Of a stretch of 64,000 bases of DNA, positions 10,351-22,817 are shown one piece after another. Location of the stretch: contig OZ038422.1 in the NCBI GenBank assembly GCA_964036155.1, positions 18,933,201-18,997,200 on the forward strand, written 5' to 3'. The notes beneath the pieces are model-generated. The model made no database searches. It had not been told where the DNA came from and saw only the letters and a program-made list of their open reading frames with translations. Position 1 is the first letter of the stretch. Each line of letters starts with the position of its first letter. This DNA is from Diploscapter coronatus (taxonomy: Eukaryota > Nematoda > Chromadorea > Rhabditida > Rhabditidae). The translations under genes were made by a program, and so were the position numbers.

Positions 10351-13300
10351 TTATGCATCCAAACTTAGTGCACTTCCATAAATATCAATGTTGGGAATTT
10401 CCTTCTCTTCCAACTTCTCTTGTTGTTGAGCAGGTTTGGCCCACTCTTGTACTTCTGCAGAACCGTAGAACAGAAAGATTAGACCGGAGCTCAAATGAAG
10501 CACGACACAGAATAAAATTATCATATGCCACTTGTATGCAACGTAAAAATCCTGCAATTGAAAAAATCATTATCATTTTGCAGTGAGTGCCAAGAATTTG
10601 GAACAATTATGTTTTTGATTGCAATTTGCAATATGATAGGGCAAATAATCGTGAACCTATTCGAATGAAACATGGCAGGAATTCACAACTCGACGTGAAG
10701 GATATGTGCGTAAAAGTTCATTCGAATTGGTCCAAGATAAGTGAACCTACCAGGCTGCATTTATAATCATAATCGTTTCGACCCTTTGGCTGCCATTATA
10801 CAGGATTTTTCAAGTATTTTCTTACCATTTTGTCATAGCATATTTCACGGGCTTTTTATATCTGGGTCATACTATCTTCCAAAAAAAAAAGCCCGCGAAC
10901 TATGAGCTAAGATATTGAAAAAGTCCCGATCCGATTTTGATAGAAAATAAGGTTTCTATGCTTGTGCGATGATAAAATGGTGAGAATACTCGAAAAACTC
11001 TGTATATATCATAGTTGCATTAGCTTACCATTTGTATAATTGCAGTTAAAATGTTTGGAACAAGAAAATGCCCCAAATATGCAAAGAACATTGAAAATGA
11101 GAAGCACGTTCCAGAATACATTGGAGCTATCGACAGTAAGCTGGTGAAGAATCCACAGATGCCTGCACTAAACGTTGTGCCTGGAACAAGTTGTATGAGA
11201 GTTTAGTTTCACTGAAAATTTGACTTACCAAAAACGAATAGATAAACGAGTGCCATTTTGGGATTCTGACAGTCAGTCAGAAATAGTAGAGCAAGCATTC
11301 CAAACGAGCTACCGATCGAAGCTGAATATTTCGAATATTGCTAAGATTTGCATTCAGACTTCACACCTATTGTCTGGAACATTTTGACACAGTTTGTATC
11401 GGTCATAATTTTCTTCCTTTTAATATAATCTCCTGCAGGACCACTAACATTCTTAAACAGCAACTGGCTCGAAAACGGTACGATTGTGTATATTCCATTC
11501 TGAAATTTTATAATTCATAAAAAGTTATTTTGGAATTCGCTTTAGATTGTTAGAAAAATTTCAATTCGAACTCGAACTCTACATTTTTAAAATCAATTCG
11601 GATCTGGATTTTATATTTGATTTTTATCGGATTGGAATGGATATTTGGAAACAGCGCAACATCACCACACACAACAGAAAGAAAGTGTGCAGTAGGTTTT
11701 ATTCTTTAACACAATTTCTCCATGTCTATCGATATCTTACGGTTTCAGTTTTACTGATTTAAATTCAAAGCATTTCTGCTTACAGCGGGGACCAAAAGTT
11801 TGAACACGCTCATGAATTTTAGGTTCATGCATTATTCACTTACTTTTAATGACCAGATTTGGCTAAAACTTAACATACACTCATGTCTTATGCACTCCCA
11901 TATGTGTGCAAAATTTCAACTGAATCTGATTACACTGTAATTGGGTGAATTATACATGAACCTAAAATTCGTGGGTGTATACAAACTTTTGACCGCCATT
12001 GTATATCATAGCCGCTTAATTTGGACTTACTGAATGCAGAGGAAGGCCGAGATTTTCTTTCAGAAACATAGGCAGGAAGTTTTGCATCATTGTAGCTTGC
12101 AGAATGAATGTAAAATTACAGAAAACAGCGGATAAAAGAGGCGGAGAGGTGAGCATTTTTCTCCAGGGAACTTTGTTCTGAAATTTACGAATTCCCCGTC
12201 ATTTGAAATTTATAAGATACCGTATTTTTCTTGCTAGTGCTATTGCAATTTGCCATTAGATATTGTCTCTCCGCTTCGCAGATGAATTTGTTGGAACTTG
12301 GATGATTCGATACGAAAATGAACCAGATGATGAGGAAGAAACAACCGAGTGTGCCAAACAGATAGAACACGGATGGCCACTTGAGGCTCGAGGCACACAG
12401 ATTAGACGCTATCAGGGAAGCCAATGATGCAGCAATCTGACAAAAAAACATATTTAAACACAAATTTTATGCCTCATACTTGACGCCCTGATGTGTAAAG
12501 TGCTGCTGCGGTTGATTTTTCCGTTGAAGGAAACCATCGTCCTGCCAAACTTCCGCTACAGGGAAACATAAAGCCCTAGAAATTCAGACTAAATACTGAT
12601 AAAAAGTCAGGCACAAATCATTACATCTCCAAGACCCATCAAAATGCGCATCACGAAGAACATCTTATAGGAATAGTTTGCAACGAGGGGTGTGAGAAGA
12701 GAGACGAATACAAAAATGGATGTTGCTCCTAAAATTGAAATGATTTTTGAACAGATCCTAGAGAGGATGATAAGCGGAAATCTTATGTGGTCTATTCCCC
12801 GTATATCTTTCACAATGTGTGGAAACAATTTACGAAAATATATTCCATTAACAAGCTGGCATTCTTTCTCTTTCGATCTGACGAAAGTGCTCTCTTAATG
12901 TTTTTAATTGATGACTTCACTTACCCATGACCAGAAACTTGGGACCGAATTTGTCAGCTAGATACCCAGAAAAGAATAGAGTTATAAAACTGCCATACAC
13001 GGAAGCGGAGAAGAGCAACGTTTGCTGAGCGGGCGACCATAGCAAATCGCCCTGAAATTTTTTTATTCGTGATTTTATCGAGGTTTCAAATTTCTTTACA
13101 TCATATCCAGCATTTATACTAGATTCTGGATCATCTAGAACTGACTGACATTTTGCAATCGACGAAGACGAACTCGTCTCCTCGGTCAGGTTGTGGCTTT
13201 GATATGCCGTCGAATTTATCATGCAAACTGAAATTCTATTCGTGTTTTGGATAATGCTGAAATGTGCCGCCTTTATTCGATAACCTGGTTGAATTAAATA

Positions 13301-13841
13301 GCGTAAATTCATATGATATGCACAAATTTGTATGTTTTGCACTAGACTTTTTTACGGCATTCAAGCTGTCAAAGTTTTTGATCTTGATATAAGTTTAGCG
13401 TATACAAATGTGAGTACTTATATTTCAAAAGTTTTCAGGCATAGGGAATAAATGATGTGTATTTGAAAATCTAACCGATGCTCATTCCAAGTGACACATT
13501 CATGCTCTGACATATATACATGGCTGTTGTCAGGAGAAGGCATATCCACATTCTCATCGAATGCAGCGAGAAGAATGGAGGTGGGCGCTCGGGGTCATAG
13601 CCCTAAATGAAGGTTATGTTACACACAAACATTTTAAATATCATTTTTGTATTACTCTAACAAATTCCGATAAGAAAATAATGACCTTTTCTGGAGTTGT
13701 TCCATTTTCTGCACATAGTTTATTCGAATTACCGTTTAACAGCGCTTCAGTAGCCATATTGTGTTCTGAAAACTCATTCAAATAAAAAAATAAACTGATT
13801 AATATTTAAATAAGGAACTCACTATTTCTATCAGAATCCAT
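10351..13841 (-). CDS. SLC17-like major facilitator transporter, downstream tandem copy
   Basis: A twelve-helix MFS membrane protein of the SLC17 type (sialin/vesicular glutamate/phosphate transporter relatives, with a large nematode expansion); substrate unknown. It starts MDSDRN at 13841. Exons then read NMATEALLNGNSNKLCAENG, GYDPERPPPFFSLHSMRMWI, QSMNVSLGMSIG, a luminal loop with VCMINSTAYQSHNLTEETSS, GDLLWSPAQQTLLFSASVYG, GYLADKFGPK, MRILMGLGD, GFMFPCSGSLAGRWFPSTEK, KSTAAALYTSGRQ, ASLKWPSVFYLFGTLGCFF-like helices, NFLPMFLKENLGLPLHS, NGIYTIVPFSSQLLFKNVSG, SIGSSFGMLALLF, GTTFSAGICGFFTSLLSIAP, and the tail YGSAEVQEWAKPAQQQEK to the stop at 10351. All joins keep frame, including a 45-nt intron at 13052-13096. 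Intron 11500-12030 carries a MITE. The paralog at 15188-19648 shares its exon structure. Confidence 0.85.
11781..12003. mobile_element. Tc1/mariner-like MITE, copy 1
   Basis: A 223-bp element in an intron of the transporter gene, flanked by TA on each side. Its ends are imperfect inverted repeats (CAGCGGGGACCAAAAGTTTG at the left, CAAACTTTTGACCGCCATTG at the right). The interior shares long blocks with the element at 43048-43268, for example CTCATGAATTTTA, CACTCATGTCTTATG and CAAAATTTCAAC. No transposase is encoded, so it is non-autonomous. Confidence 0.85.
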
Positions 13842-15187
13842 TTTATTTTATGCGGAAATTAATTTAAAAATATGTAAAACAATGAATAGTGAAGGTGAAC
13901 AGATATAAAAGAATTTAAAATAAAGAATCAGCGCATGGAATGACCAATAGTTCAATGCAGTAGCATTGCAGAAACAGCAAAAGCTGCTTCTGTCATCTTT
14001 TCACCTCTCAATTTGCACTACTATTACCCCTGCGAGTTTCTGCCAGCTTCTCTTCTCCATCTTCATTTCTTTCACTATTTCCATCCACTCAATTCTCATT
14101 CTCCGCAATCTCCTAAACTCGGCACTATTCCTTGGCGAAATGCATCAGAAGCTCAGAAAGCGATCACACATCACACATAATAAACCGCTAGAATGATGCA
14201 AAAACAATTGTGAAATCCAAAAACACACAACACGTCATTCTCATTCATCTTTCTAAAGTGCAAAATCATTTATACAAAAGGTTTCAAAAATCTAATCATA
14301 ACTTATTTCAGAATACCTTTGAAATTTTTATCATCGTTCCAAGAAAATCGATATTGGTATGCCAATGTAATCAAGATTATCTCTTATAATAATTGTGAGC
14401 AATAATTCATTAATCGAATAGAATTAAATATTCTTCTCTAATCAATGCGATTGGATGATATCAACATTCTTGCGAATAAGCAATGCATACGTTTGTTTTG
14501 GTTAGACAAATGACAACAGTTTTAAATGTACCCGAATAGATTAGAATTATTCGAAGGAATTGTAGATTATTTTTAGAAATAATTTGTAAGTTTAGTCTCG
14601 CATATAGTCTATTATTGTTTTCTGACTAATAATCTACAATTCTTTGACATCCATCATGTATCTCGCTTTATGATATTATTAAGTAATTTAGACAATCCGA
14701 AAAATGCATTTCATTATCCGAACTCATAAATCTTGATAAAACTTCCACAAATAAGAGTTTTTGATAAGGGGAGTTACAATGGTGAATTCAAATAGGGGCC
14801 TGAAACCAGGGCATTCGCAGTTGTTTTTCACTCGTATTTTGCGAGAAATAGGCAAATTCGTTTATCAAAGATGTATGCAAATTTGTAAATTCACAAACAT
14901 GAGTGAGGAATAGAGGTTTTTACCAACTTCTTTCTTCCAAGCCCCTATTTGACGAATTTTTACTTTACCACCGTGATCTCCGTCATTGAAAATCCCTATT
15001 TGGAAAGTTTCAGCAAGATCTGTGAGATCTGTGAGTTCCAATCTGTACACTTCTCTTGTTATCAATTATTTTTGGTGAAATGCATTTTCCAAATTTCTAC
15101 ATTATTACAGGTAAGAAATTTAAAAGTACCCTTATTACACTCCAAAATAAGCTTATTACAAATTCAAAGTTTTCATTTCAAGCTATA
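13842..15187. other. Intergenic stretch between the tandem transporters
   Basis: Holds a CT-rich block at about 13985-14115, the hairpin at 14551-14648, and a duplicated GATCTGTGA word near 15018-15035. It should include the promoter of the downstream transporter (start at 13841). No gene is seen. Confidence 0.5.
14551..14648. repeat. Intergenic hairpin
   Basis: Arms 14557-14571 and 14628-14642 are perfectly complementary over 15 bp (GAATTGTAGATTATT), with pairing extended outward past a one-base bulge and a G-U pair. The loop is about 56 nt. The size is compatible with a miRNA precursor or a micro-MITE. Confidence 0.6.
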
Positions 15188-18100
15188 TCACTGTTTATCC
15201 GAATTTCCATTTCCATCAGTGCTGCTGTTTTCTTTGAGCAACTCAGTCACTTCTCCGGTCTTCTTTTCCTCCTTCGACGTTTTTATCGTTTTAGCCCATG
15301 GTTGTATTTCCGCAGAACCGTATACCAAAAATATAGTAGCCGATATGCAATTCATCAGGAAACAGAACACACCCAATATCCTCCATCGATAGTCAACGAA
15401 GAAATTCTGAACCCAGTTCATTTTCACGGAAGGACATCCTCAATAGTAGTTTACCAGTTTGATGATTGCAGTCAAAATTAGTGGTACAGACATGTGGCCT
15501 GCATTGCCAAAACTTTGTGCGAGAGAGGTGACTGTGCCAGAATATGCTGGCGCAATACATAATAAACTCGTGTAGAAGCCTGGAATTCCTCCGGAGAAAC
15601 AAACGCCTAAAATTGTGTAATAATCAGAGAACTAGAAATTCGACGGAAGCTATACTGTTTAGATCGTGGAGTGATTGATATAAGGTTATTTATTGTGAAA
15701 GACCGATCAGTCATTTGGCGCAAGACAGATGAAACGCGAATTTGTATTAGTAATACGAGCATTGCGTAAGTTGCAATCTATCACTAGCGTAAAAATCCTC
15801 GATATATTGCGAATTTTGTAAAAAAAAATTAGCATAAAACAACGGCGATAATTCATGTCTTTTTAGATTTGCGCACTAGTTATCGCTTTAATTAGTTGGT
15901 CCTCGTTAATAGTCAAATTTCAAAAGAACTACCGAATAGGAATAGGAATATGAGTGCGAGATTTGGTCGATCACAATCCGGAATAAACATCAGCCCCAGG
16001 ATTGCCAACGACGATCCAACCGATGCTGAAGATGAGAAGTCTATTTATGAGTTGTTCCTACAAATACCTATTGTTTGGAAGAATCGGACGATTGCTGTAT
16101 TAGAGAATCGTTTGGTTCTCTTCAAGTAGTCACCAAGATTACCGAATATGTTCTTGAACAGTAGCTGAGTAATGAAAGGGGTCATCGTGAATAGTCCGTT
16201 GGAATGAAGTGAAATTCCCAGCTGTTCCTTCACGAAGCTGAAATGATAGATTTGAGAGATATATACAAAGAGCAATAAAGCAAATGAAATGAAATGAAAG
16301 GAATTTGGCTCCTAGAAAAAGACACCGGCTTTTTTCTTTTCTTCTCTTGCTTCCTCATACTATTTCTTAGAAAAAGCGGTGTCTTTTTCTAATTGGTGTC
16401 CTGGTGTCCCGGTGTCTTTTTCTGTAAGCCAAGGAATCTCGATACGAGAAAATTATTACCTAGGCAGGAAGTTTTGCATCATTGCAGCCTGCAGAGTAAA
16501 TGTGTAATTCGATAGAACTGCTGCAAATAGGGCTTTCGATGTGAATAGACTTCGCCATGGTACTTTCGTCTACATTTGTATTACTCTATTTATAAAACTT
16601 GGAAGATATAGGGATTACCGCAACTTTCTTCTTCGGAGTGCAATTTGCAACGAGAAATTCTCGTTCTCTTTGCGAAATCCATCGATTGGTTGAGGGGTGA
16701 TCACTGACGAAAAAGGTCCACAGACACAGGAAAATTATGCCGATTGAGCCGAACAGATAGAAGATGGCAGGCCATTTGAGGCTAGAGGAGCATAGCTCAG
16801 AGGCTATCAGATTGGTAAGAGATGCTGCGATCTGAAAATTGACTAGGCTTGCTTATATTATTGAGATTTTGCCATCTTATGGCTAAGTGAAAATAGCATG
16901 GCAAAAATTATGATACCATATTTCTCGAGTGAAATTGTTATTTTGGTCTGAGTATTTCCATCTGAAGATTAAATCGATTCAAAATGTTCCCACAATTTAT
17001 CATAGATGTTTGGGGTTCGGTGATACGGGGAAGTATTTTCGAAGTGAGGCATGGTACGTTGTTCTACTACATCCCGACTGATTTGAGAATTTCCACGTGA
17101 TGATGAAAACTATAGAATCGCATACTTGGCGTCCAGAAGTGTATAGAGCCGCGGCAGTGCTCTTCTCGTCTGGAGAAATCCACCTTCCCACAAGCGAGCC
17201 AGCACAGGGGAACATGAATCCTTCACCAAACCCCATCAATATTCTCATTGCGAAGAAGAGTCCGTACGAATGGCTAGCAACGAGGGGTGTCAGCAGTGTC
17301 ACAAACACGAAAATACTTACAGCTCCTAAAATATTTTGTTTAAAAATCAATGAAATTAAAGGATGTATCAAACCAATAACCAGTCGCTTTGGTCCGAATC
17401 TGTCAGCAAGATAGCCAGAATAGAATACTGTCGCAAACGCGCCGTAAAATGTGGCACTGAATAGAATTGTTCGTTGAGTTGGCGTCCAAAGGAGATCACC
17501 CTAATCATTTAAAAAAAAATGAAGGAAAAAATTATAGTTGTTATTTACTGTGTAACCAGCTCGAATAGATGCTTCACTGTCTTCAAGCGACATTTGACAT
17601 TTCACGATTTTTGCAGATGTGTTCAAATGATCAGTATGATATGCAGTCATATTGACCATGCAGACCTAAAAATAATACATTTTCAGATGTCATATCTTCA
17701 TCTCTCAATCGGATATGAGATGCAACAATAATAACTCTTAAAATAGGAATTAAAACACTTGTTTTCGAGAAAATTTCACAATTCGTGAAAAGTGTTCATT
17801 TGTGATTTGCATAACTTTTGACATGATCATTTTATCAGCTAATTTTTTAAATATACATTATTGGCATTCAAGCTAGAATAAAATAATTATCGAGAAAAAA
17901 TTGAAACCTTACACTAATGCACTAAATTGAACGACTAAGTTTCGAAGGAAGGGAAGAACAATGCGCACCTTTGTCGAAAAAATAACCTGATGATAGAAAA
18001 TCCGTATTTTACAATTCCTTTCATTTGAATGCCGGGTTTTTCTTGACTATCACGACCTCACTATCATAACCTATTGATAAATGAAATTCTCTTATCAAAA

Positions 18101-19648
18101 TTTTGCTCATAATGCATAGAATTTGGCCATTTGCCGACCGCGGAATCTTCTCCTTAACAAGAAAATAAAAAATAAAAACTCACAACTCCCATGGCCAAGG
18201 AGACTGACATCGACTGACACACGAATAAAGCTGAAATTTAGATAATTATGAAATATCTTATGATACATTTTTATGAAGAATCCTCCAAGATAATCAATTT
18301 ATTTTTTAAATAGCTGAATACAGGACTATACGGAAATTTTCGCTCCGTTTCCGAAAATCTCAAAAGTTAATAACTTTTGAACACTAATTGAGATAATCTG
18401 CTAACTAATTATCGTTGTTAATTTGCACTTTTCGGCAATTTTTCAATCTCGCTTTTGGCAGGAATTTGCAAATACAATATCGCAATACGTTTTTTTTCTC
18501 AACTCAATTTTTATTGCGAAGTTTGCTTCAATAGTTATGACTAGATAAAGTGCTGTTTTTCTTTAACTGACCCATTCCTAAGAGAAGGCATATTCCCAAT
18601 CTCATAGATCGGTAATGCCAAAATGGAAGTCGTTTCGGTTTGAATACCTAAATTCCTTTATTTTTCCTATTTTTGTGCTATTTTGATCGACTCCCAGGGA
18701 TTGTTCGTGTGTTAATTAGGGCAGATTTATTTTCTGCCTTCCTTATCACTCTTCTCCAAGCATTGTTCTGTCTATCAGAGTTCTGCTCAGGGAGATCTTT
18801 GTCTGGTGCAAAGTCGTCACCAATTCATGGACTAATGCAGAATCAGAGGAAGAGAGCAGTGATAAGATAGCTTCCCGCATAAATAGACAGAGACCACACT
18901 ATCTCTGATTGCAAGGGGAGCGAGCCTGGCACTGAGGCTGTTATCTATTATTATTAGGAAATGAGACTATATCTAGAGAACGCAGGTACTCGAATTTAAA
19001 TATGCAAAATTTGAAATGTCTTCGTAAGCGATTTTTTTTTAAAAACAAATCATCGATTGACGAATGAAAGGCATCAAAGGTGAATTAAAATTTCAATTTT
19101 CGTTGACGAAAGATCGCGAAATTTGCAGAGGCAATTATCGAATTAATTGGGGGTTTTGACTGATCCAAGTGGAATCTTTATTAGGGTATTTGAACGGTCA
19201 AGTAGTATTCCTGCAATATTAAATTTGAAAAGGCACTTGCGCTCTCTAACTATGTCGATAAGTAATCAGTCGAATGTGAAGAATTGAAGAACAGAAGAGC
19301 AGAGAGATGAACGAATGAACACGCAAATGTGGACATGTGATGGACAGAAGAATGCAAATGCTCATGTGATTTGTAGTGATTAAAAATAATTTGTGCCATT
19401 TTATGAAAGAAATAATCAATTTATGATGTGATAATATACTTGATGATTAAACAGACCTTGTGAATACTTGCGGCGTCTGTTTTTTCAATATCCAAATTGT
19501 TGCTTAGTGGATTAGTGCTTTCCTTCCTGTCACCTAGATATGAAATATTACAACCAATAAGCTGTATTCGATGATTTTCCTCATTATCAAAGTATTTCCG
19601 AATAAGATTGGACAAAAATCATATATATATATCAATAGGCACTAACCC
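15188..19648 (-). CDS. SLC17-like major facilitator transporter, upstream tandem copy
   Basis: Paralog of the gene at 10351-13841 with the same exon order. I place a tiny first exon ATGG at 19645-19648, joined to GDRKESTNPLSNNLDIEKTD (19449-19540 region) and across a roughly 790-nt intron to VFKPKRLPFWHYRSMRLG. Then come ALFVCQSMSVSLAMGV, VCMVNMTAYHTDHLNTSA, GDLLWTPTQRTILFSATFYG, GYLADRFGPKRLVIG, VSIFVFVTLLTPLVASHSYG, RILMGFGEGFMFPCAGSLVG, RWISPDEKSTAAALYTSGRQ, KVPWRSLFTSKALFAAVLSN, SFVKEQLGISLHSNGLFTMT, SVGSSLAILGLMF, VCFSGGIPGFYTSLLCIAPA, and NFFVDYRWRILGVFCFLMNC with a hydrophilic tail GEVTELLKENSS ending at 15188. A 12-helix membrane transporter; substrate not deducible. The tiny first exon is the weakest part of the model. 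Confidence 0.82.
16300..16435. repeat. GACACCG/GGTGTC word cluster in a transporter intron
   Basis: The intron at 16241-16459 contains AGAAAAAGACACCGGC, then GCGGTGTCTTTTTCTA, then GGTGTCCTGGTGTCCCGG and GTGTCTTTTTCTGTAAG. The first and later words are mutually inverted, so the segment can fold back. It looks like a degenerate simple repeat. Confidence 0.55.
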
Positions 19649-20589
19649 ATAATGGTCAAAGTCATTTATAATGGTGTGCACAAATACTGTGATCCAATAG
19701 TTGCGATAGTTTAAATTAGTAGGTTAGAAACCAATTTCAGAATGTGTCAACCAATTATTTGATTATTTTGAGGTTTGATTAGGTTAGCTCAATGAATCAA
19801 TTTATGAGTTGTTAACCACGAATAATCTAATAATAAAACGTGAATAATAGCTTTTATTGGGGCAGAATAATATGGGGAATCTAAGAAATGATAAATTTGA
19901 CAGAGCAAATGCCAAGATAGACACAGTGCGCCGAAGAGGAGAACAGTCCGAGGAAAGGGGCGGACTTTTTCCTGCTTTTCTCTTTTCGATACCGCTGATA
20001 GACTATCGGCTTATTGTCGATCAGTTCAGGCCGCTTCAATAGTCACCCTTCGAAACTGTAAACATCCAATCATTTGCCTATGCTTTGCCCTAATGAGTAA
20101 ACACTCACTGTTCGATTATTGATAAGTTTAAATTTAGAAAGTTGAAAAACAGTTTAATTTAGCGGTAAAAATTGGTTGCCGAAAATATAAAATTGTGACT
20201 GCTTAAAAATTATTGAATAATTTTGGCACTTGCATACGATAAAGAGTTGTCAAAGATATTTATTCAAATCCGTAACCCAATTTGAACCACACATATTTTA
20301 TAACCAATATCAGATGAATTAGAGCACACCGTAATAGGTACAAAGATTATAAATCGTAAATTATGAGAACTTCGTGATATAAATTGCTAGTCAAAATAAT
20401 AAAATAAATAGGTAACTGGATAAGTAAATAACATGCTATGCAGTTTCAACTGATCACCTTTCCTTAGCCAATGTTGCTTTTTCGAAAAGGCTGATGAAAA
20501 ATATGTAGTATGTAAATGACTCTTACGGAAAAAATTTGTCTCACCGACAATCTGATACTACTCCATGGATTTTCAGAAATGATTCATCT
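19649..20589. other. Intergenic stretch
   Basis: AT-rich DNA upstream of the SLC17-like gene (-) and downstream of the receptor-like gene (-). A short ATATATATATAT run lies at about 19620. No gene is supported. Confidence 0.5.
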
Positions 20590-22817
20590 TCAGAGATGCT
20601 GATAGTGGTTGATATTTCCCCTCGGTGAAGGAACATATCCTGTGTGAAATTGTAGAGGCGCAGGTGTAGTGACGAAGAGATAGCTGGGAGATGCGTTTGT
20701 GACTGAATAGATAGGGCCTGAGGAGGATGCAGGTACAGAAGCGTGATAGGCAGGGGGTGGGGCTGCGGGATGGAAGGAGTTGAGTGAAGTAACAGCGGGA
20801 GGATGAAGATTCGGATAGATTGAGTGGGTCTGCGGTTTAGGAGAGGGGAAGGTGAAGATGGGAGGCAGAAGCGAGACGACAGGAGCATTCGAATGGAAGG
20901 CCGTGGTGGCTGATGGATGATTGTCCCTGAAGGGAGGGGTGTGGATGGGTTCTGGATGGGAGGCAGAGACTGCAGGAGGGCGTTTACAGAACGTGAACAA
21001 GGCCGTCCTGAAGTTATTGATCGTGGAACGAGAAACGAGAAAAAAGCCAAATAAATATCTGAAAATCTTACAACAACAACATCATGCATGACATGAAATA
21101 ACGTACGAAAACTAAGTCTCTTCACGCTATTCTAGCATTTCCTCTAATCTATTTCTCATGTCATAGGACTAGGAGTTTCTAGATGACAACAATTCGAAAT
21201 CACCTGTATGGGGGCAGGAAAAAGAACGCGGCGAAAAGAATGCACATCGGCTGCACATCAATATACAGAGCATAACGGCGTCCATATGAGACTGCAGTCA
21301 AATTGGTTAGAATAGATAAATTTCATAATGATTACTGATATAGAGTCCGGAGACAAATGGGGCGATAAAGGTGTAGAGAATGAGCCACGAGAGACGATAT
21401 CGAGCATTTGCCACGGTTGGGTCTGATCGGTCCATGAATGGGGCGGGAGATGAGCAGAAACACAAGGACAACAGAACCTAAAATAGTTCAAGCGTAAGAT
21501 TCATCCTAGAAATGAGCATACAAGAACGAAAAGTCCAGCCAGTGCTATTTCGCAGGAATACACGAGTGCCATTGCAATCCAGTAGGCGATTTTTCCGAGA
21601 TAGGTCACTTGGCTCAATCTGCTCACAAGACACAGCAGGAACATTCCGATAGGGATTGGCAGGAAAATGTTGCTGAAACGATGGTTGGTTGGTTGGAATT
21701 TGCTTATGGCTTCAAGTTACAAGGCTGTATGCTCGTCGAGAGCTTCCCTTTTGCTGGCCGTACGAATGGCCAGAAAGACGAAGATGCAGCTGGCCACTGC
21801 AAATGTCTGCGAGGTGACTTCGTCCAGAAGACGGATCACGTGACTGAAGATCGACGGGCTGAATTAGAGTAAGATGGGTTAATATAGTTTGTGTAGTTTA
21901 ACTTTTGATTATTTGGCTTACAAGGGAAATTTCAGAAGTGTCCGCCTCCGATTTGGCTGATTTTTCACTATAGGGACATTTCAGTGCATAGATGACGAAT
22001 ACGAAGTTAAAAGGTGCAACGGCATCCTCCATGGTCTTGGAAATATCGAAAACCGCTTTTCATACAATGGAGAAATTACATGCGAAGTTGAAATCACAAA
22101 TTTGCACACATGATTTCTCTAAAAAAAATAAAGCGTTTCTCTATTATAACACAATGTCAGGATTTCCAAGACTACGAAGGTCCCATTGCACTGTCTGACT
22201 GCAGATCCGTGATCAGCGTCACAAAATACCCTTATGGTGAGAAAATTAGCCAAATAAGAGGCGGATACTTTTGAAATTTTCCTTGTTAGAAGTCATTACT
22301 ATTTACTAGAATTTGCAAAAATCGTCACCAAATCAAACGACATTCACAACGATGTAAAATTTCACACGCAATCAGTGAATTCCCCGCGTTAAACTTTCTC
22401 ACAAATATAAACTTTTTCAAAGTTAGGTTTTTCCTGAAGATAAGAATACTAACACTCCTTCGAAAGTGTGATGGCCTTTCTGCTTGGAAGTGAAGTAAAC
22501 CGGAATTGCGATCACACAGACGAGAGTGTTGAGACTGATGGGAATGGCACAGGAAATCAAATAGCATCGGGTGAAGTCCCTCTTGATCACATAGGAACAG
22601 ATCCAGAACATGATGAGCAGAATTGTCTGGAGTAAGAGAACACCTATGCTTCCTGCCACATCTAGAAACATTCAGCAAATTACTGACATAAAAATGCAAA
22701 CTGACTCATTTCGTAGAAACTGATGTAGGAAGGGTCGCATGGTTTTTCATCGCCATTTCGCTCGTGACTATCATCTTCTAGGCTATCCCCAAATTCTTTG
22801 CACAAGACACCACCCAT
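20590..22817 (-). CDS. Seven-helix receptor-like membrane protein with a proline-rich tail
   Basis: A start at 22817 gives an acidic N-terminus MGGVLCKEFGDSLEDDSHER. Membrane segments follow: NVAGSIGVLLLQTILLIMF, CYLISCAIPISLNTLVCVIA, an exon with AVAPFNFVFVIYALKCPYS, PSIFSHVIRLLDEVTSQTFA, FNIFLPIPIGMFLLCLVSRL, YWIAMALVYSCEIALAGLF, YRLSWLILYTFIAPFVSGLY and DVQPMCILFAAFFFLPPYR. The tail from 21007 down is about 138 residues, rich in Pro, Ser and His (HPEPIHTPPFRDNH, FHPAAPPPAYHASVP), and stops at 20590. About seven helices, conserved-looking loops and a cytosolic tail suggest a chemoreceptor or GPCR-like protein, but no named family motif is visible. The join around 22050-22420 is uncertain: the acceptor before the AVAPFNF exon is weak. 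Confidence 0.6.

Noticed and set aside
12607..12640. Apparent stop after MRILMGLGD in the transporter at 10351-13841
   Set aside because: A donor GTAATG follows GLGD directly and the next exon continues GFMFPC, as in the paralog.
20541..21125. Longer minus-strand open frame of 194 codons overlapping the receptor tail
   Set aside because: It is a shadow frame; the shorter frame ending at 20590 joins in phase to the membrane exons.
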